Of a DNA stretch of 8,779 nucleotides, positions 1 through 6,269 are shown one piece after another. Numbering within the stretch: position 1 is the stretch's first letter; each line of letters begins with the position of its first letter. Under the pieces are notes generated by a model, which worked only from the letters and a program-made list of their open reading frames with translations, did not search any database and was not told the origin of the DNA. Origin of the DNA: Propionibacteriaceae bacterium (lineage in GTDB: Bacteria > Actinomycetota > Actinomycetes > Propionibacteriales > Propionibacteriaceae); the NCBI GenBank assembly GCA_027346035.1, contig DAIESZ010000090.1, positions 1 to 8,779 of the forward strand, in the 5' to 3' direction. The position numbers and the translations under genes were made by a program.

Positions 1-110
1 GGGTAGGGCCTGCGTGGGAGCGTCCCTTCGGGGTCGCCGCGGCCGTCCCGATCGCCGTGTCTGAGGGACGGCGGGTCCATCTGGCCTGACGCGTTGTTGG
101 TCGGACCGCT
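1..110. other. Left-edge region with no supported gene
   Basis: I see no convincing gene here. On the + strand one frame is open from the window edge to a TGA at 87-89 and would encode a 28-residue tail ending GRRVHLA. A second frame ends at the TGA at 62-64. Either could be the 3' end of an upstream + strand gene, but 28 residues without a recognisable motif cannot be assigned. The promoter of the riboswitch-controlled gene that follows should lie in about 80-115. I see no good -35/-10 pair, only weak candidates such as CTGACG at 86-91 and TACGTT at 113-118. Confidence 0.3.
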
Positions 111-111
111 G

Positions 112-345
112 ATACGTTCGGCTCCTTCGACGAGGTCAGGCAGAGACTGTCCTGCGGGGGCAGTACTGCTGTGGCCGGCCGCCGTGATTTACTGGCGACG
201 CACTTCGACGGCAGTGGAGGAAGCCGGTGGGAATCCGGCACGGTCCCGCCACTGTGACCGGGGAGAGACCCTGACGTGGCCACGACCGCTGAGCGGTGGG
301 AGGGCCGGGGCGACGGTGATCCGGGAGTCAGGACACTCATGCCGT
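112..345 (+). promoter_or_regulatory. Cobalamin (adenosylcobalamin-type) riboswitch upstream of bluB-cobT
   Basis: The conserved core of the cobalamin riboswitch is readable at about 216-260: GAGGAAGCCGGTG, then AATCCGGC, then CGGTCCCGCCACTGTGA. It includes the P4-type hairpin GCCGG (223-227) with CCGGC (235-239). The 3' B12-box-like segment AGTCAGGACAC is at 326-336. The 5' boundary, near the ATACGTTCGGCTCC segment at 112-125, is approximate. The element ends about 50 bases before the start codon at 394, the usual place for an element that shuts off its gene when cobalamin is abundant. Repression by cobalamin is inferred from the family. I do not see a clear intrinsic terminator with a U-tract between the element and the gene, so translational control is at least as likely as attenuation. 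Confidence 0.88.
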
Positions 346-374
346 CGTCCCTTCGACCGGGGCGTGGACACCCC

Positions 375-382
375 GAGGAAGG
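375..382 (+). promoter_or_regulatory. Ribosome binding site deciding the bluB-cobT start
   Basis: GAGGAAGG ends 11 bases before the ATG at 394. It supports that start over the in-frame GTT/TTG/ATG-rich extension further upstream, which would run through the riboswitch. Confidence 0.65.
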
Positions 383-393
383 CTTGGTTCTCC

Positions 394-2163
394 ATGCCGA
401 CTGACGACTCCGACTCGGGGCGGCCGCTCGCAGCGGCCCGCCCGTTCCCCCCAGATCAGCGGTCTGCCGTGCATCGGGTCATTCGCGAGCGGCGCGACCT
501 GCGAAGCGGCTTTCTTCCCGATCAGATCCCCGAGGACGTCCTGACCCGGCTTCTCGAGGCCGCGCATGCTGGCCCGAGTGTCGGATTCTCCCAGCCGTGG
601 GACTTCCTGTTGCTCCGTGACCCGCAGACTAGGGCCAAGGTCCGCGATCTCGCCTACCTGCAGAGGGGACGCTTCGCGAGCCAGCTTCCCGGTGCGCGGG
701 ATAGGGCGTTCCGGGACTTGAAGATCGAGGCGATCCTCGACACCCCGATCAACATCGCTGTCACCTCCGATCGGACCCGCGGGGGACGTCACGTCATCGG
801 CCGGCATGGTGCGCCGCAGATGTCCGCGTTCTCGACTGCGTGCGCGGTGCAGAACCTGTGGCTCGCCGCGCGGGCGGAGGGGGTCGGAGTGGGTTGGGTC
901 AGCTTCTTCGATGAAAACGAAATCTCCGGCCTGCTCGGCCTGCCGGGCCACCTCGACCTGGTTGCCTACCTCTGTCTGGGCTACGTGACGAGCTTCCCGG
1001 ACGCTCCAGGGCTGGAGACGGCCGGTTGGGCCAGACGTAGGCCCTTGGGTTGGGTGGTTCACCACGAAGTCTGGGGGCAGCGAGGCATGCCGGGTCACGA
1101 GCACAGCAGCCTTCTCGAGGAGACCCTGCGGGCGATCGGACCCCTGGACAGCCAGGCTGCGGACGCGGCACGGGAGCGTCAACGGCTGCTCACCAAGCCG
1201 CCAGGCTCGCTCGGCGTGCTCGAGGATGTGTCCGTCAAACTGGCCGGGATGGCAGGATCGTGCCCGCCTCCTCTGCCAGAACCGGCGGTTGTGCTGGTGT
1301 TCGCGGCCGATCACGGTGTGCATGCCCAGGGCGTGAGCCCGTGGCCGCAGGAGGTCACGGTGCAGATGGTCGGCAACTTCCTCACCGGCGGTGCCGTGGT
1401 CAACACGCTGGCCTCTCGGGCCGGGGTCGAGGTCTGTGTAGTCGACATAGGTGTCGCGGCCGACGTGCCGCCTGCCCCCGGCCTGCTGTCCCGTAAGGTG
1501 CGGCTCGGCACCGCAGACATGACGGTCGAACCCGCCATGACGAGGGGTGACGCGATCCGCGCCGTTGAAACGGGGATCGAACTGGCGCGAGACATGGTCG
1601 GCGCCGGCAACCGCTGCCTGCTCACCGGCGACATGGGGATCGCCAACACGACCGCCTCGGCGGCCCTCATCTCGGTGTTCACCGGAGGTGAACCCGCGGC
1701 GGTGACGGGTCACGGGACGGGCATCGATGAGGAGACATGGACGCGCAAGGTGGCCGTCATCGACAGAGCCCTTGCCCTGCATCGTCCCGACTCGGCCGAC
1801 CCCGTCGGCGTTCTCACCGCGGTGGGTGGCCTGGAGCACGCCGCCACTGTCGGGCTGATCCTCGGGAGCGCCGCACTGCACATTCCGGTCGTCCTCGACG
1901 GGGTGATCTCGGCAGCAGCCGCGCTGGTCGCGGCGGCTCTGGCCCCGGAGTCCGTCGACTGGCTATTCGCCGGGCACCTCTCCGAGGAGCCGGGCGCCCT
2001 CGTGGCCTTGGACCACCTCGGCCTGGTGCCCCTGCTCGACCTAGGGATGCGGCTCGGTGAGGGGTCTGGCGCCGTGCTCGCCCACCCGATTGTGGTTGCG
2101 GCCGCTCAGGTCCTCCGAGACGTGGCAACCTTCGACTCGGCGGGGGTGTCAGAGAAAGAGTAG
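394..2163 (+). CDS. bluB-cobT: BluB-CobT fusion: 5,6-dimethylbenzimidazole synthase / nicotinate-nucleotide:DMB phosphoribosyltransferase
   Basis: This 589-residue cytoplasmic protein carries two consecutive steps of lower-ligand metabolism. Residues about 20-230 are BluB, the flavin-destroying enzyme that turns reduced FMN and O2 into 5,6-dimethylbenzimidazole (DMB). It has RRDLR at 33-37, SVGFSQPWDF at 62-71 and GVGVGWVS at 163-170. Asp35 and Ser170 fit the functional Asp32 and Ser167 of Sinorhizobium BluB with the same offset of 3. Residues about 232-589 are CobT, which joins DMB to the ribose phosphate of nicotinate mononucleotide to give alpha-ribazole phosphate. Its motifs are TKPPGSLG at 267-274, AADHGV at 304-309, TGDMGIANTT at 411-420 and GMRLGEGSGA at 551-560, with Glu556 at the place of catalytic Glu317 of the Salmonella enzyme. 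The position of Salmonella Glu174 is Asp413 here. Both domains have normal family length and there is almost no linker. The ATG at 394 is chosen for its Shine-Dalgarno sequence and because earlier codons lie in the riboswitch. A BluB/CobT2 fusion is known in Propionibacterium freudenreichii. The gene converges with cobO. Confidence 0.93.
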   Translation: MPTDDSDSGRPLAAARPFPPDQRSAVHRVIRERRDLRSGFLPDQIPEDVLTRLLEAAHAGPSVGFSQPWDFLLLRDPQTRAKVRDLAYLQRGRFASQLPGARDRAFRDLKIEAILDTPINIAVTSDRTRGGRHVIGRHGAPQMSAFSTACAVQNLWLAARAEGVGVGWVSFFDENEISGLLGLPGHLDLVAYLCLGYVTSFPDAPGLETAGWARRRPLGWVVHHEVWGQRGMPGHEHSSLLEETLRAIGPLDSQAADAARERQRLLTKPPGSLGVLEDVSVKLAGMAGSCPPPLPEPAVVLVFAADHGVHAQGVSPWPQEVTVQMVGNFLTGGAVVNTLASRAGVEVCVVDIGVAADVPPAPGLLSRKVRLGTADMTVEPAMTRGDAIRAVETGIELARDMVGAGNRCLLTGDMGIANTTASAALISVFTGGEPAAVTGHGTGIDEETWTRKVAVIDRALALHRPDSADPVGVLTAVGGLEHAATVGLILGSAALHIPVVLDGVISAAAALVAAALAPESVDWLFAGHLSEEPGALVALDHLGLVPLLDLGMRLGEGSGAVLAHPIVVAAAQVLRDVATFDSAGVSEKE

Positions 2164-2166
2164 GTC

Positions 2167-2189
2167 GCCCCGAGACGGGAACCCGGGGC
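2167..2189. terminator. Possible bidirectional terminator hairpin between bluB-cobT and cobO
   Basis: The 26-base gap between the convergent stops (TAG at 2161-2163 on +, TGA at 2192-2190 on -) contains a perfect 6-bp inverted repeat, GCCCCG at 2167-2172 and CGGGGC at 2184-2189, with an 11-base loop. There is no U-tract on either side, so it is not a classical intrinsic terminator. Its position suggests it may slow or end transcription from both directions. Confidence 0.35.
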
Positions 2190-2804
2190 TCACCACTCGA
2201 TGCCCTTCTGGCCCTTCTGCCCCGTATCCATCGGGTGTTTGACCTTGGTCATCTCGGTGACCAGGTCGGCGATCGCGATCAACTTGGGGTCGGCGTCGCG
2301 TCCGGTGATGACCACGTGCTGGTAGCCCGGGCGGCCGGCGAGGGCGGTCACGACCTGATCGACGTCGACCCAGCCCCACTTCATCGGGTAGGTGAACTCG
2401 TCGAGGATCACGAGATCGTGGGTCTGCGCCCTGAGCCGACGAGCCACCTCGTTCCAGCCGTCGCGGGCCGCCGCGGCGTGGTCGTCGACGTCGCCCTGCT
2501 TGCGACTCCACGACCAGCCGGACCCCATTTTGTGCCACTCGACCGGGCCGCCCTCGCCCGTGTCGCGGTGCAGGGTCCCGAGGCGTTCCAGCGCCTCCTG
2601 CTCGCCGATCCGCCACTTGGCCGACTTCACGAACTGGAAGACGCCGATGTTCCACCCCTGGTTCCAGCCGCGCAGGGCCAGGCCGAAAGCGGCGGTCGAC
2701 TTCCCCTTGCCGTCACCCGTGTGCACCATGAGGAGCGGCCGGTTCCGCCGCTGTCTCGTGCTGAGGCCGTCGTCGGGGATGGAAGCTGGCAGCCCCTTCG
2801 GCAT
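2190..2804 (-). CDS. cobO: Cob(I)yrinic acid a,c-diamide adenosyltransferase (CobO/CobA/BtuR family)
   Basis: This 204-residue cytoplasmic enzyme transfers the 5'-deoxyadenosyl group of ATP to the cobalt of a reduced corrinoid, giving the Co-C bond of the coenzyme. Diagnostic features are the P-loop HTGDGKGKST at 28-37, GVFQFVKSAKW at 54-64, GSGWSW at 94-99, the Walker-B-like LVILDEFTYPMKWGW at 131-145, the TGRDA turn at 167-171, and a C-terminal stretch running from AIADLVTEMTKVKHP (177-191) to GIEW. Length and motif order are those of the full-length family. The ATG shares one base with the TGA of chlID (TGATG), so the two genes are probably translationally coupled and both sit under the leftward cobalamin riboswitch. 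AAGGG lies about 10 bases upstream of the start. The C-terminus carries a small GQKGQKG duplication. In Mycobacterium tuberculosis a ChlID-like gene also precedes cobO, followed there by cobB. Here cobB is absent and the convergent bluB-cobT takes its place. Confidence 0.95.
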   Translation of the reverse strand: MPKGLPASIPDDGLSTRQRRNRPLLMVHTGDGKGKSTAAFGLALRGWNQGWNIGVFQFVKSAKWRIGEQEALERLGTLHRDTGEGGPVEWHKMGSGWSWSRKQGDVDDHAAAARDGWNEVARRLRAQTHDLVILDEFTYPMKWGWVDVDQVVTALAGRPGYQHVVITGRDADPKLIAIADLVTEMTKVKHPMDTGQKGQKGIEW

Positions 2805-4831
2805 CAGGCGACACCCTTCACGTGAGTGCGGACGCTTGTGGTGAGCGCTTCGGCCGTGATCTCCGCGACCGGCACATGCTGGCCGCGGAGCAGCACCGCC
2901 AGTCTCAAGGCGAGCCCGAGCCTCAGTGGGCCGGTCTCGCCGTCGACGACCACCGTGGTCACGCCCATGCCGGCGAGGTGGGCGGCGGCCTCCTGGGAGC
3001 GGGCGACAGCGTTCTCGCCGCCCGTGGCACGGCCGTCCGTGACGAGGATCAGCAGCGGGCGAAGACGGGGATCGCTCACCCGATGGCGTTGGACCACCCT
3101 CGCCACCTCCAGCAGGCCATCTGCCAGCGGGGTCCTCCCGCCCGCAGGGAGGTTGTTGAGGCGAGCCGCGGCGATATCCACCGAGCGCGTGGGCGGCAGG
3201 GTCAGTTCCGCGCTGTTGCCGCGGAAGGTGATCAGAGCAACCTTGTCGCGGCGTCGGTAGGCATCCAGCAGCAGGGAGAGAATGGCGGTCTTCACCTGGG
3301 CCATCCGCTTGCGGGCTGCCATCGACCCGGACGCGTCGACGCAGAACAGGATCAGATTGGCCTCGCGCCCCTGGCGAACGGCCATCCGGATGTCCTCCGG
3401 GCGCAGGTCGAGTCGGCCTCCTCGGCGTCCCCGAGCCGGTTGCTGACCCGCCGCGGCGAGGAGGGTTTCGACCAGGTGCAGTGACGCAAGGCCGCTGGCG
3501 GGGCGGCGTGCGCCGACCCGGTGCCCCCTGCTGGCGACCGCGCGGCTGCGACGGCCCTCGGTGCCCTCGACGAGCCCCTGCACGGTGAACAGTCTCGAGC
3601 GGTACGGGTCCCCCGCGCTCACTTGGGATTCGCCCGCTCCGCCCTGTCCAGCCGGGGGGGCGGGCGACGACGCGCCCCCGGCCTCGGGCTGACCGGGGTC
3701 GTTCTCGTTCGACCGGTCGGGTTCGCCCTCGGGGGCGCCGTCGTCGCTCGGCTCCGGGGGGGCCGGCGTCCCGTCGTCGGGGGCGGGTGGCGGCTCGGGA
3801 GGTAGTTCGTCGTCTCCCAGGAGCTGATCGAGCAGGTCCTCGTCCAGGCCCGGGGCGTCGAAGGGGTTGCGGCGGCGGCGGTGCGGCAGGGCGAGGAGGG
3901 CTGCTCGGCGGATGTCGGCCTTGGTGACCTGGTCGCGGCCCTGCCAGGCGGCGTGGGCGACCGCGGTACGGGCAGTGACGAGGTCCGCTCGTAGGCCGTC
4001 CACCTCGAACGCGGCGCAGATGGTGGCGATCTTGAGCAGCGCCGCGTCGCTGAGCCGAACGACGTCCAGTCGCTCCTGGGCCGTCCGGATCCGTTCGGTG
4101 AGGACGAGCTCGGCATCGCGGTAGCGTTCGGCGAAGGCTGCCGGGTCCGCGTCGTGGGCCATCCGGCGGCGCACGACCTCTGCGCGCAGGTTGGGGTCGC
4201 GCGGTGCGGCGACCTCGACGGTGAGTCCGAACCGGTCGAGGAACTGTGGCCGGAGCTCTCCCTCCTCGGGATTCATCGTGCCGATGAGAACGAACCGGGC
4301 CGGGTGTTCGAGGGAGACCCCGTCGCGCTCGACGGTGGCCCGGCCCATGGCGGCGGCGTCGAGCAGCAGGTCGACCAGGTGGTCGTGCAGCAGGTTGACC
4401 TCGTCGACGTACAGGACGCCGCGGTGGGCGCGCGCCAAGAGCCCCGGCTCGTATTCGACCTTGCCCTGTGACAGGGCGCGTTCGAGGTGGATGGACCCCA
4501 TCACGCGGTCCTCGGTCGCACCCACGGGAAGCTCGACCAGGCGCACGGGGCGGCTCAGCGTCTGCGCCCGCGCGTCGAAGGGGCCGTCGGGAGACGTCGT
4601 CGTGGGATCGGCGGGGTCAACCGAAAAGCGGTCGTCGGCATACACGTCAATCGCCGGCAGCACGGCGGTGAGGGCGCGCACGGTTGTCGATTTCGCGGTT
4701 CCCTTCTCGCCACGCACCAAGACGCCGCCGATCTCGGGTGAGATGGTCGCCAGCACGAGTGCGAGACCCATGTTGTCCATCAGGTCGGGCTCGCAGCCGA
4801 CGACCGCGGAAAAGGGGTAGTGCAGTGGCAT
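2804..4831 (-). CDS. chlID: Fused ChlI-ChlD-type metal chelatase subunit, probable cobaltochelatase motor for CobN
   Basis: This 675-residue protein fuses the AAA+ ATPase and vWA subunits of class I metal chelatases. The AAA+ part (about 1-335) has the Walker A GEKGTAKST at 41-49, Walker B VLYVDEVNLL at 139-148, sensor GTMNPEEG at 184-191, and LDRFGL at 198-203. A proline- and acid-rich, low-complexity linker spans about 337-405. The C-terminal vWA/integrin-I domain (about 490-675) has an intact MIDAS: DASGSM at 499-504, Thr567 in GRTPLADG, and VTDG at 597-600. In bacteria without chlorophyll such fusions are thought to pair with CobN and insert cobalt into hydrogenobyrinic acid a,c-diamide in place of CobS/CobT. 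That role is inferred from the B12 context, since no CobN or BchH is in the window. The ATG at 4831 is preferred because GGGAG lies 6 bases upstream. An ATG at 4855 has no ribosome site, and one at 4903 is inside the riboswitch. The gene is coupled to cobO by TGATG. Confidence 0.9.
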   Translation of the reverse strand: MPLHYPFSAVVGCEPDLMDNMGLALVLATISPEIGGVLVRGEKGTAKSTTVRALTAVLPAIDVYADDRFSVDPADPTTTSPDGPFDARAQTLSRPVRLVELPVGATEDRVMGSIHLERALSQGKVEYEPGLLARAHRGVLYVDEVNLLHDHLVDLLLDAAAMGRATVERDGVSLEHPARFVLIGTMNPEEGELRPQFLDRFGLTVEVAAPRDPNLRAEVVRRRMAHDADPAAFAERYRDAELVLTERIRTAQERLDVVRLSDAALLKIATICAAFEVDGLRADLVTARTAVAHAAWQGRDQVTKADIRRAALLALPHRRRRNPFDAPGLDEDLLDQLLGDDELPPEPPPAPDDGTPAPPEPSDDGAPEGEPDRSNENDPGQPEAGGASSPAPPAGQGGAGESQVSAGDPYRSRLFTVQGLVEGTEGRRSRAVASRGHRVGARRPASGLASLHLVETLLAAAGQQPARGRRGGRLDLRPEDIRMAVRQGREANLILFCVDASGSMAARKRMAQVKTAILSLLLDAYRRRDKVALITFRGNSAELTLPPTRSVDIAAARLNNLPAGGRTPLADGLLEVARVVQRHRVSDPRLRPLLILVTDGRATGGENAVARSQEAAAHLAGMGVTTVVVDGETGPLRLGLALRLAVLLRGQHVPVAEITAEALTTSVRTHVKGVA

Positions 4832-4837
4832 GTGAGG

Positions 4838-4842
4838 CTCCC
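4838..4842 (-). promoter_or_regulatory. Ribosome binding site deciding the chlID start
   Basis: On the minus strand GGGAG is followed by 6 bases (CCTCAC) and then the ATG at 4831. The alternative ATG at 4855 is preceded only by pyrimidine-rich sequence, so this site fixes the start. It lies about 30 bases after the 3' end of the cobalamin riboswitch, so the riboswitch could plausibly influence its accessibility. Confidence 0.65.
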
Positions 4843-4871
4843 GCTCGTTCGCCATCGATATGGACGGGCGC

Positions 4872-5017
4872 GAGGCCGGTCTTCGGACTTGTCGGGTCCC
4901 CACAAGGGGCCGGATTTACCGCAGCGGGCCTGTGCCGGAGTCTCACCGGCTTCCCTGATTCTCCTCATCGGCCCCGACCGCCGTTCCGATCGCTGGGCCC
5001 CCGAGGCACCTCGTGCC
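4872..5017 (-). promoter_or_regulatory. Cobalamin riboswitch upstream of chlID-cobO (minus strand)
   Basis: Read on the minus strand, the element contains CGAGGTGCC near its 5' end (around 5013-5005). The core follows: CAGGGAAGCCGGTGAGACT, CCGGC, then GGCCCGCTGCGGTAAA. It includes the same GCCGG/CCGGC P4-type hairpin as the first riboswitch. A CCCC-TTGT-GGGG hairpin comes next (4907-4896), and then AGTCCGAAGACCGGC, which matches the B12-box consensus (AGYCMGGAGACCKGC) at all but one position. The segment that reads CCCGCCACTGT in the first riboswitch reads CCCGCTGCGGT here, so the core is more divergent while the B12 box is better conserved. Boundaries are approximate. It should lower chlID and cobO expression when cobalamin is plentiful (family knowledge). 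It does not lie upstream of cobL. Confidence 0.87.
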
Positions 5018-5022
5018 TGGTG

Positions 5023-5036
5023 TCACGATAGCGTGA
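5023..5036. promoter_or_regulatory. Inverted repeat with back-to-back -10-like hexamers between chlID riboswitch and cobL
   Basis: TCACG (5023-5027) and CGTGA (5032-5036) form a perfect inverted repeat around ATAG. Read rightward the centre gives TAGCGT (5029-5034) and read leftward TATCGT (5030-5025). Both fit the loose actinobacterial -10 pattern TAnnnT. A start about 7 bases beyond each would place the leftward transcript at the beginning of the riboswitch and the rightward transcript at the cobL GTG. No good -35 hexamer is visible on either side. It could be overlapping divergent promoters, an operator, or chance. Confidence 0.35.
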
Positions 5037-5042
5037 GGCCTC

Positions 5043-6269
5043 GTGTCCAGCCCTCATCCGTCCCGTGGCCTGCCGACAGTGACCGTCGTGGGGATCGGCG
5101 CGGACGGGTGGCGGGGACTGCCGGCGCACCTGCGGGAGGTGGTTCTCAAAGCAGGTGTCGTGCTCGGCGGCGAGCGGCACCTCGGCCTGGTGCCCGTCCA
5201 GCCCGCGCAACGGCGGATCACCTGGCCCACGCCTCTGCGTCCGCAGCTCGCTGACCTGGTCAACAGTCAGGTGGAGGGACCGGTGGTCGCGCTCGCCTCA
5301 GGGGACCCGCTCGTGTCGGGTATCGGCTCAACGCTCATCAGCGTCCTGGGTCCGGATCGCGTCCGGATCCATCCGTCGGTGTCCTCGGTCGCGCTGGCCC
5401 GCGCGGAGATGGGGTGGCCGGCGGAGTCGTGCGCCGTGGTCAGTCTTGTCAGCCGGGAGGCTTCGCGCATCCTTCGGGAACTGGCTCCTGGTCGTCGCGT
5501 CATCGCGTTGTCGGCGGACGAGACGACGCCCCGGGAGGTGGCGGAACTGCTGTCCCAAGCTGGGTATGGCGAGAGCGTGATGCATGTGCTGGGCAACCTG
5601 GGCGGGGAGGACTTCTCGCGGACCGATGCGAGTGCCGACAGGTGGTCCGAGGTGGCGCCGCGGCTCAATATCATTGCCGTCGAGCTCATCGGGCCGCCTC
5701 GCGGGGGATGGGTGGCTGGGCTGCCGGACAGTCTGTTCGAGCATGACGGGCAACTCACCAAGCGGGACCTGCGCGCGTCCGCCCTGGCGCGGCTTGCCCC
5801 CACGCCGGGGGAGCATCTGTGGGACGTTGGTGCCGGCGCGGGCTCGATCGGGATCGAGTGGATGAGGGCACATCCCACGTGCACCGCGACAGCCATCGAG
5901 GCCCAGCGGGAGCGGGCCGAGCGGATCGGGCGCAACGCCCTTCGCCTGGGGGTGCCTGGCCTTCGGGTTGTGGCGAAGGCTGCCCCGGAGGCGCTCCAGG
6001 GCCTCCGGCGTCCGGACGTCGTGTTCGTCGGCGGCGGGGCCACCACCCCCGGAGTCGTCGACGCGTGCATGGCGGCCCTGGGGACGTCCGGGCGGCTGGT
6101 CGTCCACGGGGTCACCCTGGAGACCGAACGGCTTCTGGGTGAGTTGCACTCCGCTCACGGTGGGGAGCTGACCCGCATCTCGGTGGAGACCGCGTCACCG
6201 ATCGGCTCGTACACGGGCTGGAAGCCCGCGCGCGCCGTCACTCAGTGGGCGTTCACCCGGGACGCTTGA
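5043..6269 (+). CDS. cobL: Precorrin-6Y C5,15-methyltransferase (decarboxylating), CbiE-CbiT fusion
   Basis: This 408-residue cytoplasmic enzyme methylates C5 and C15 of precorrin-6B and removes the carboxyl from the ring-C acetate, giving precorrin-8X. Residues about 12-215 are the CbiE-type tetrapyrrole methylase domain, with GIGADGW at 17-23 and ASGDPLVSGIG at 85-95. Residues about 235-408 are the CbiT-type SAM-dependent domain, with DGQLTKRDLRA at 235-245, the SAM-binding WDVGAGAGSIGIEW at 260-273, VGGGA at 329-333, and GWKPARAVTQW at 392-402. Length matches full CobL. The GTG at 5043 is chosen because GAGG lies at 5035-5038, though only 4 bases away. The transcript might instead be nearly leaderless. 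A later GTG at 5079, just before the first strand, has no ribosome site. It is a single + strand gene between two leftward operons and overlaps the end of cobM by 17 bases. No riboswitch precedes it on its own strand. Confidence 0.93.
   Translation: MSSPHPSRGLPTVTVVGIGADGWRGLPAHLREVVLKAGVVLGGERHLGLVPVQPAQRRITWPTPLRPQLADLVNSQVEGPVVALASGDPLVSGIGSTLISVLGPDRVRIHPSVSSVALARAEMGWPAESCAVVSLVSREASRILRELAPGRRVIALSADETTPREVAELLSQAGYGESVMHVLGNLGGEDFSRTDASADRWSEVAPRLNIIAVELIGPPRGGWVAGLPDSLFEHDGQLTKRDLRASALARLAPTPGEHLWDVGAGAGSIGIEWMRAHPTCTATAIEAQRERAERIGRNALRLGVPGLRVVAKAAPEALQGLRRPDVVFVGGGATTPGVVDACMAALGTSGRLVVHGVTLETERLLGELHSAHGGELTRISVETASPIGSYTGWKPARAVTQWAFTRDA

Noticed and set aside
94..393. N-terminal extension of bluB-cobT by 100 codons
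   Set aside because: The extension would translate the cobalamin riboswitch, has no BluB homology, and the ATG at 394 has its own GAGGAAGG.
337..1881. A 514-codon open frame on the minus strand across bluB-cobT
   Set aside because: It is antisense to two unmistakable enzyme domains and runs back into the riboswitch. Its product is rich in Arg, His and Gly with no recognisable domain. Long antisense frames are expected where third codon positions are nearly all G or C.
2235..2825. A 196-codon + strand frame opposite cobO
   Set aside because: It lies antisense to a full-length cobO with all its motifs, and has no ribosome site or recognisable product.
4832..4903. Earlier chlID starts at 4855 or 4903
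   Set aside because: The first has no Shine-Dalgarno sequence and the second is inside the riboswitch. The ATG at 4831 has GGGAG at good spacing and directly precedes the conserved LHYPFSAVVG start of the family.
5348..5372. Repeated GTCCGGATC in cobL
   Set aside because: Two copies 13 bases apart within coding sequence for GPDRVRIHP are most simply codon choice. No wider pattern is visible.
5267..6158. Two long minus-strand frames (about 280 codons each) opposite cobL
   Set aside because: Both are antisense to conserved CbiE/CbiT motifs. Their low-complexity Arg/Ser/Pro-rich products are typical GC-rich shadows.
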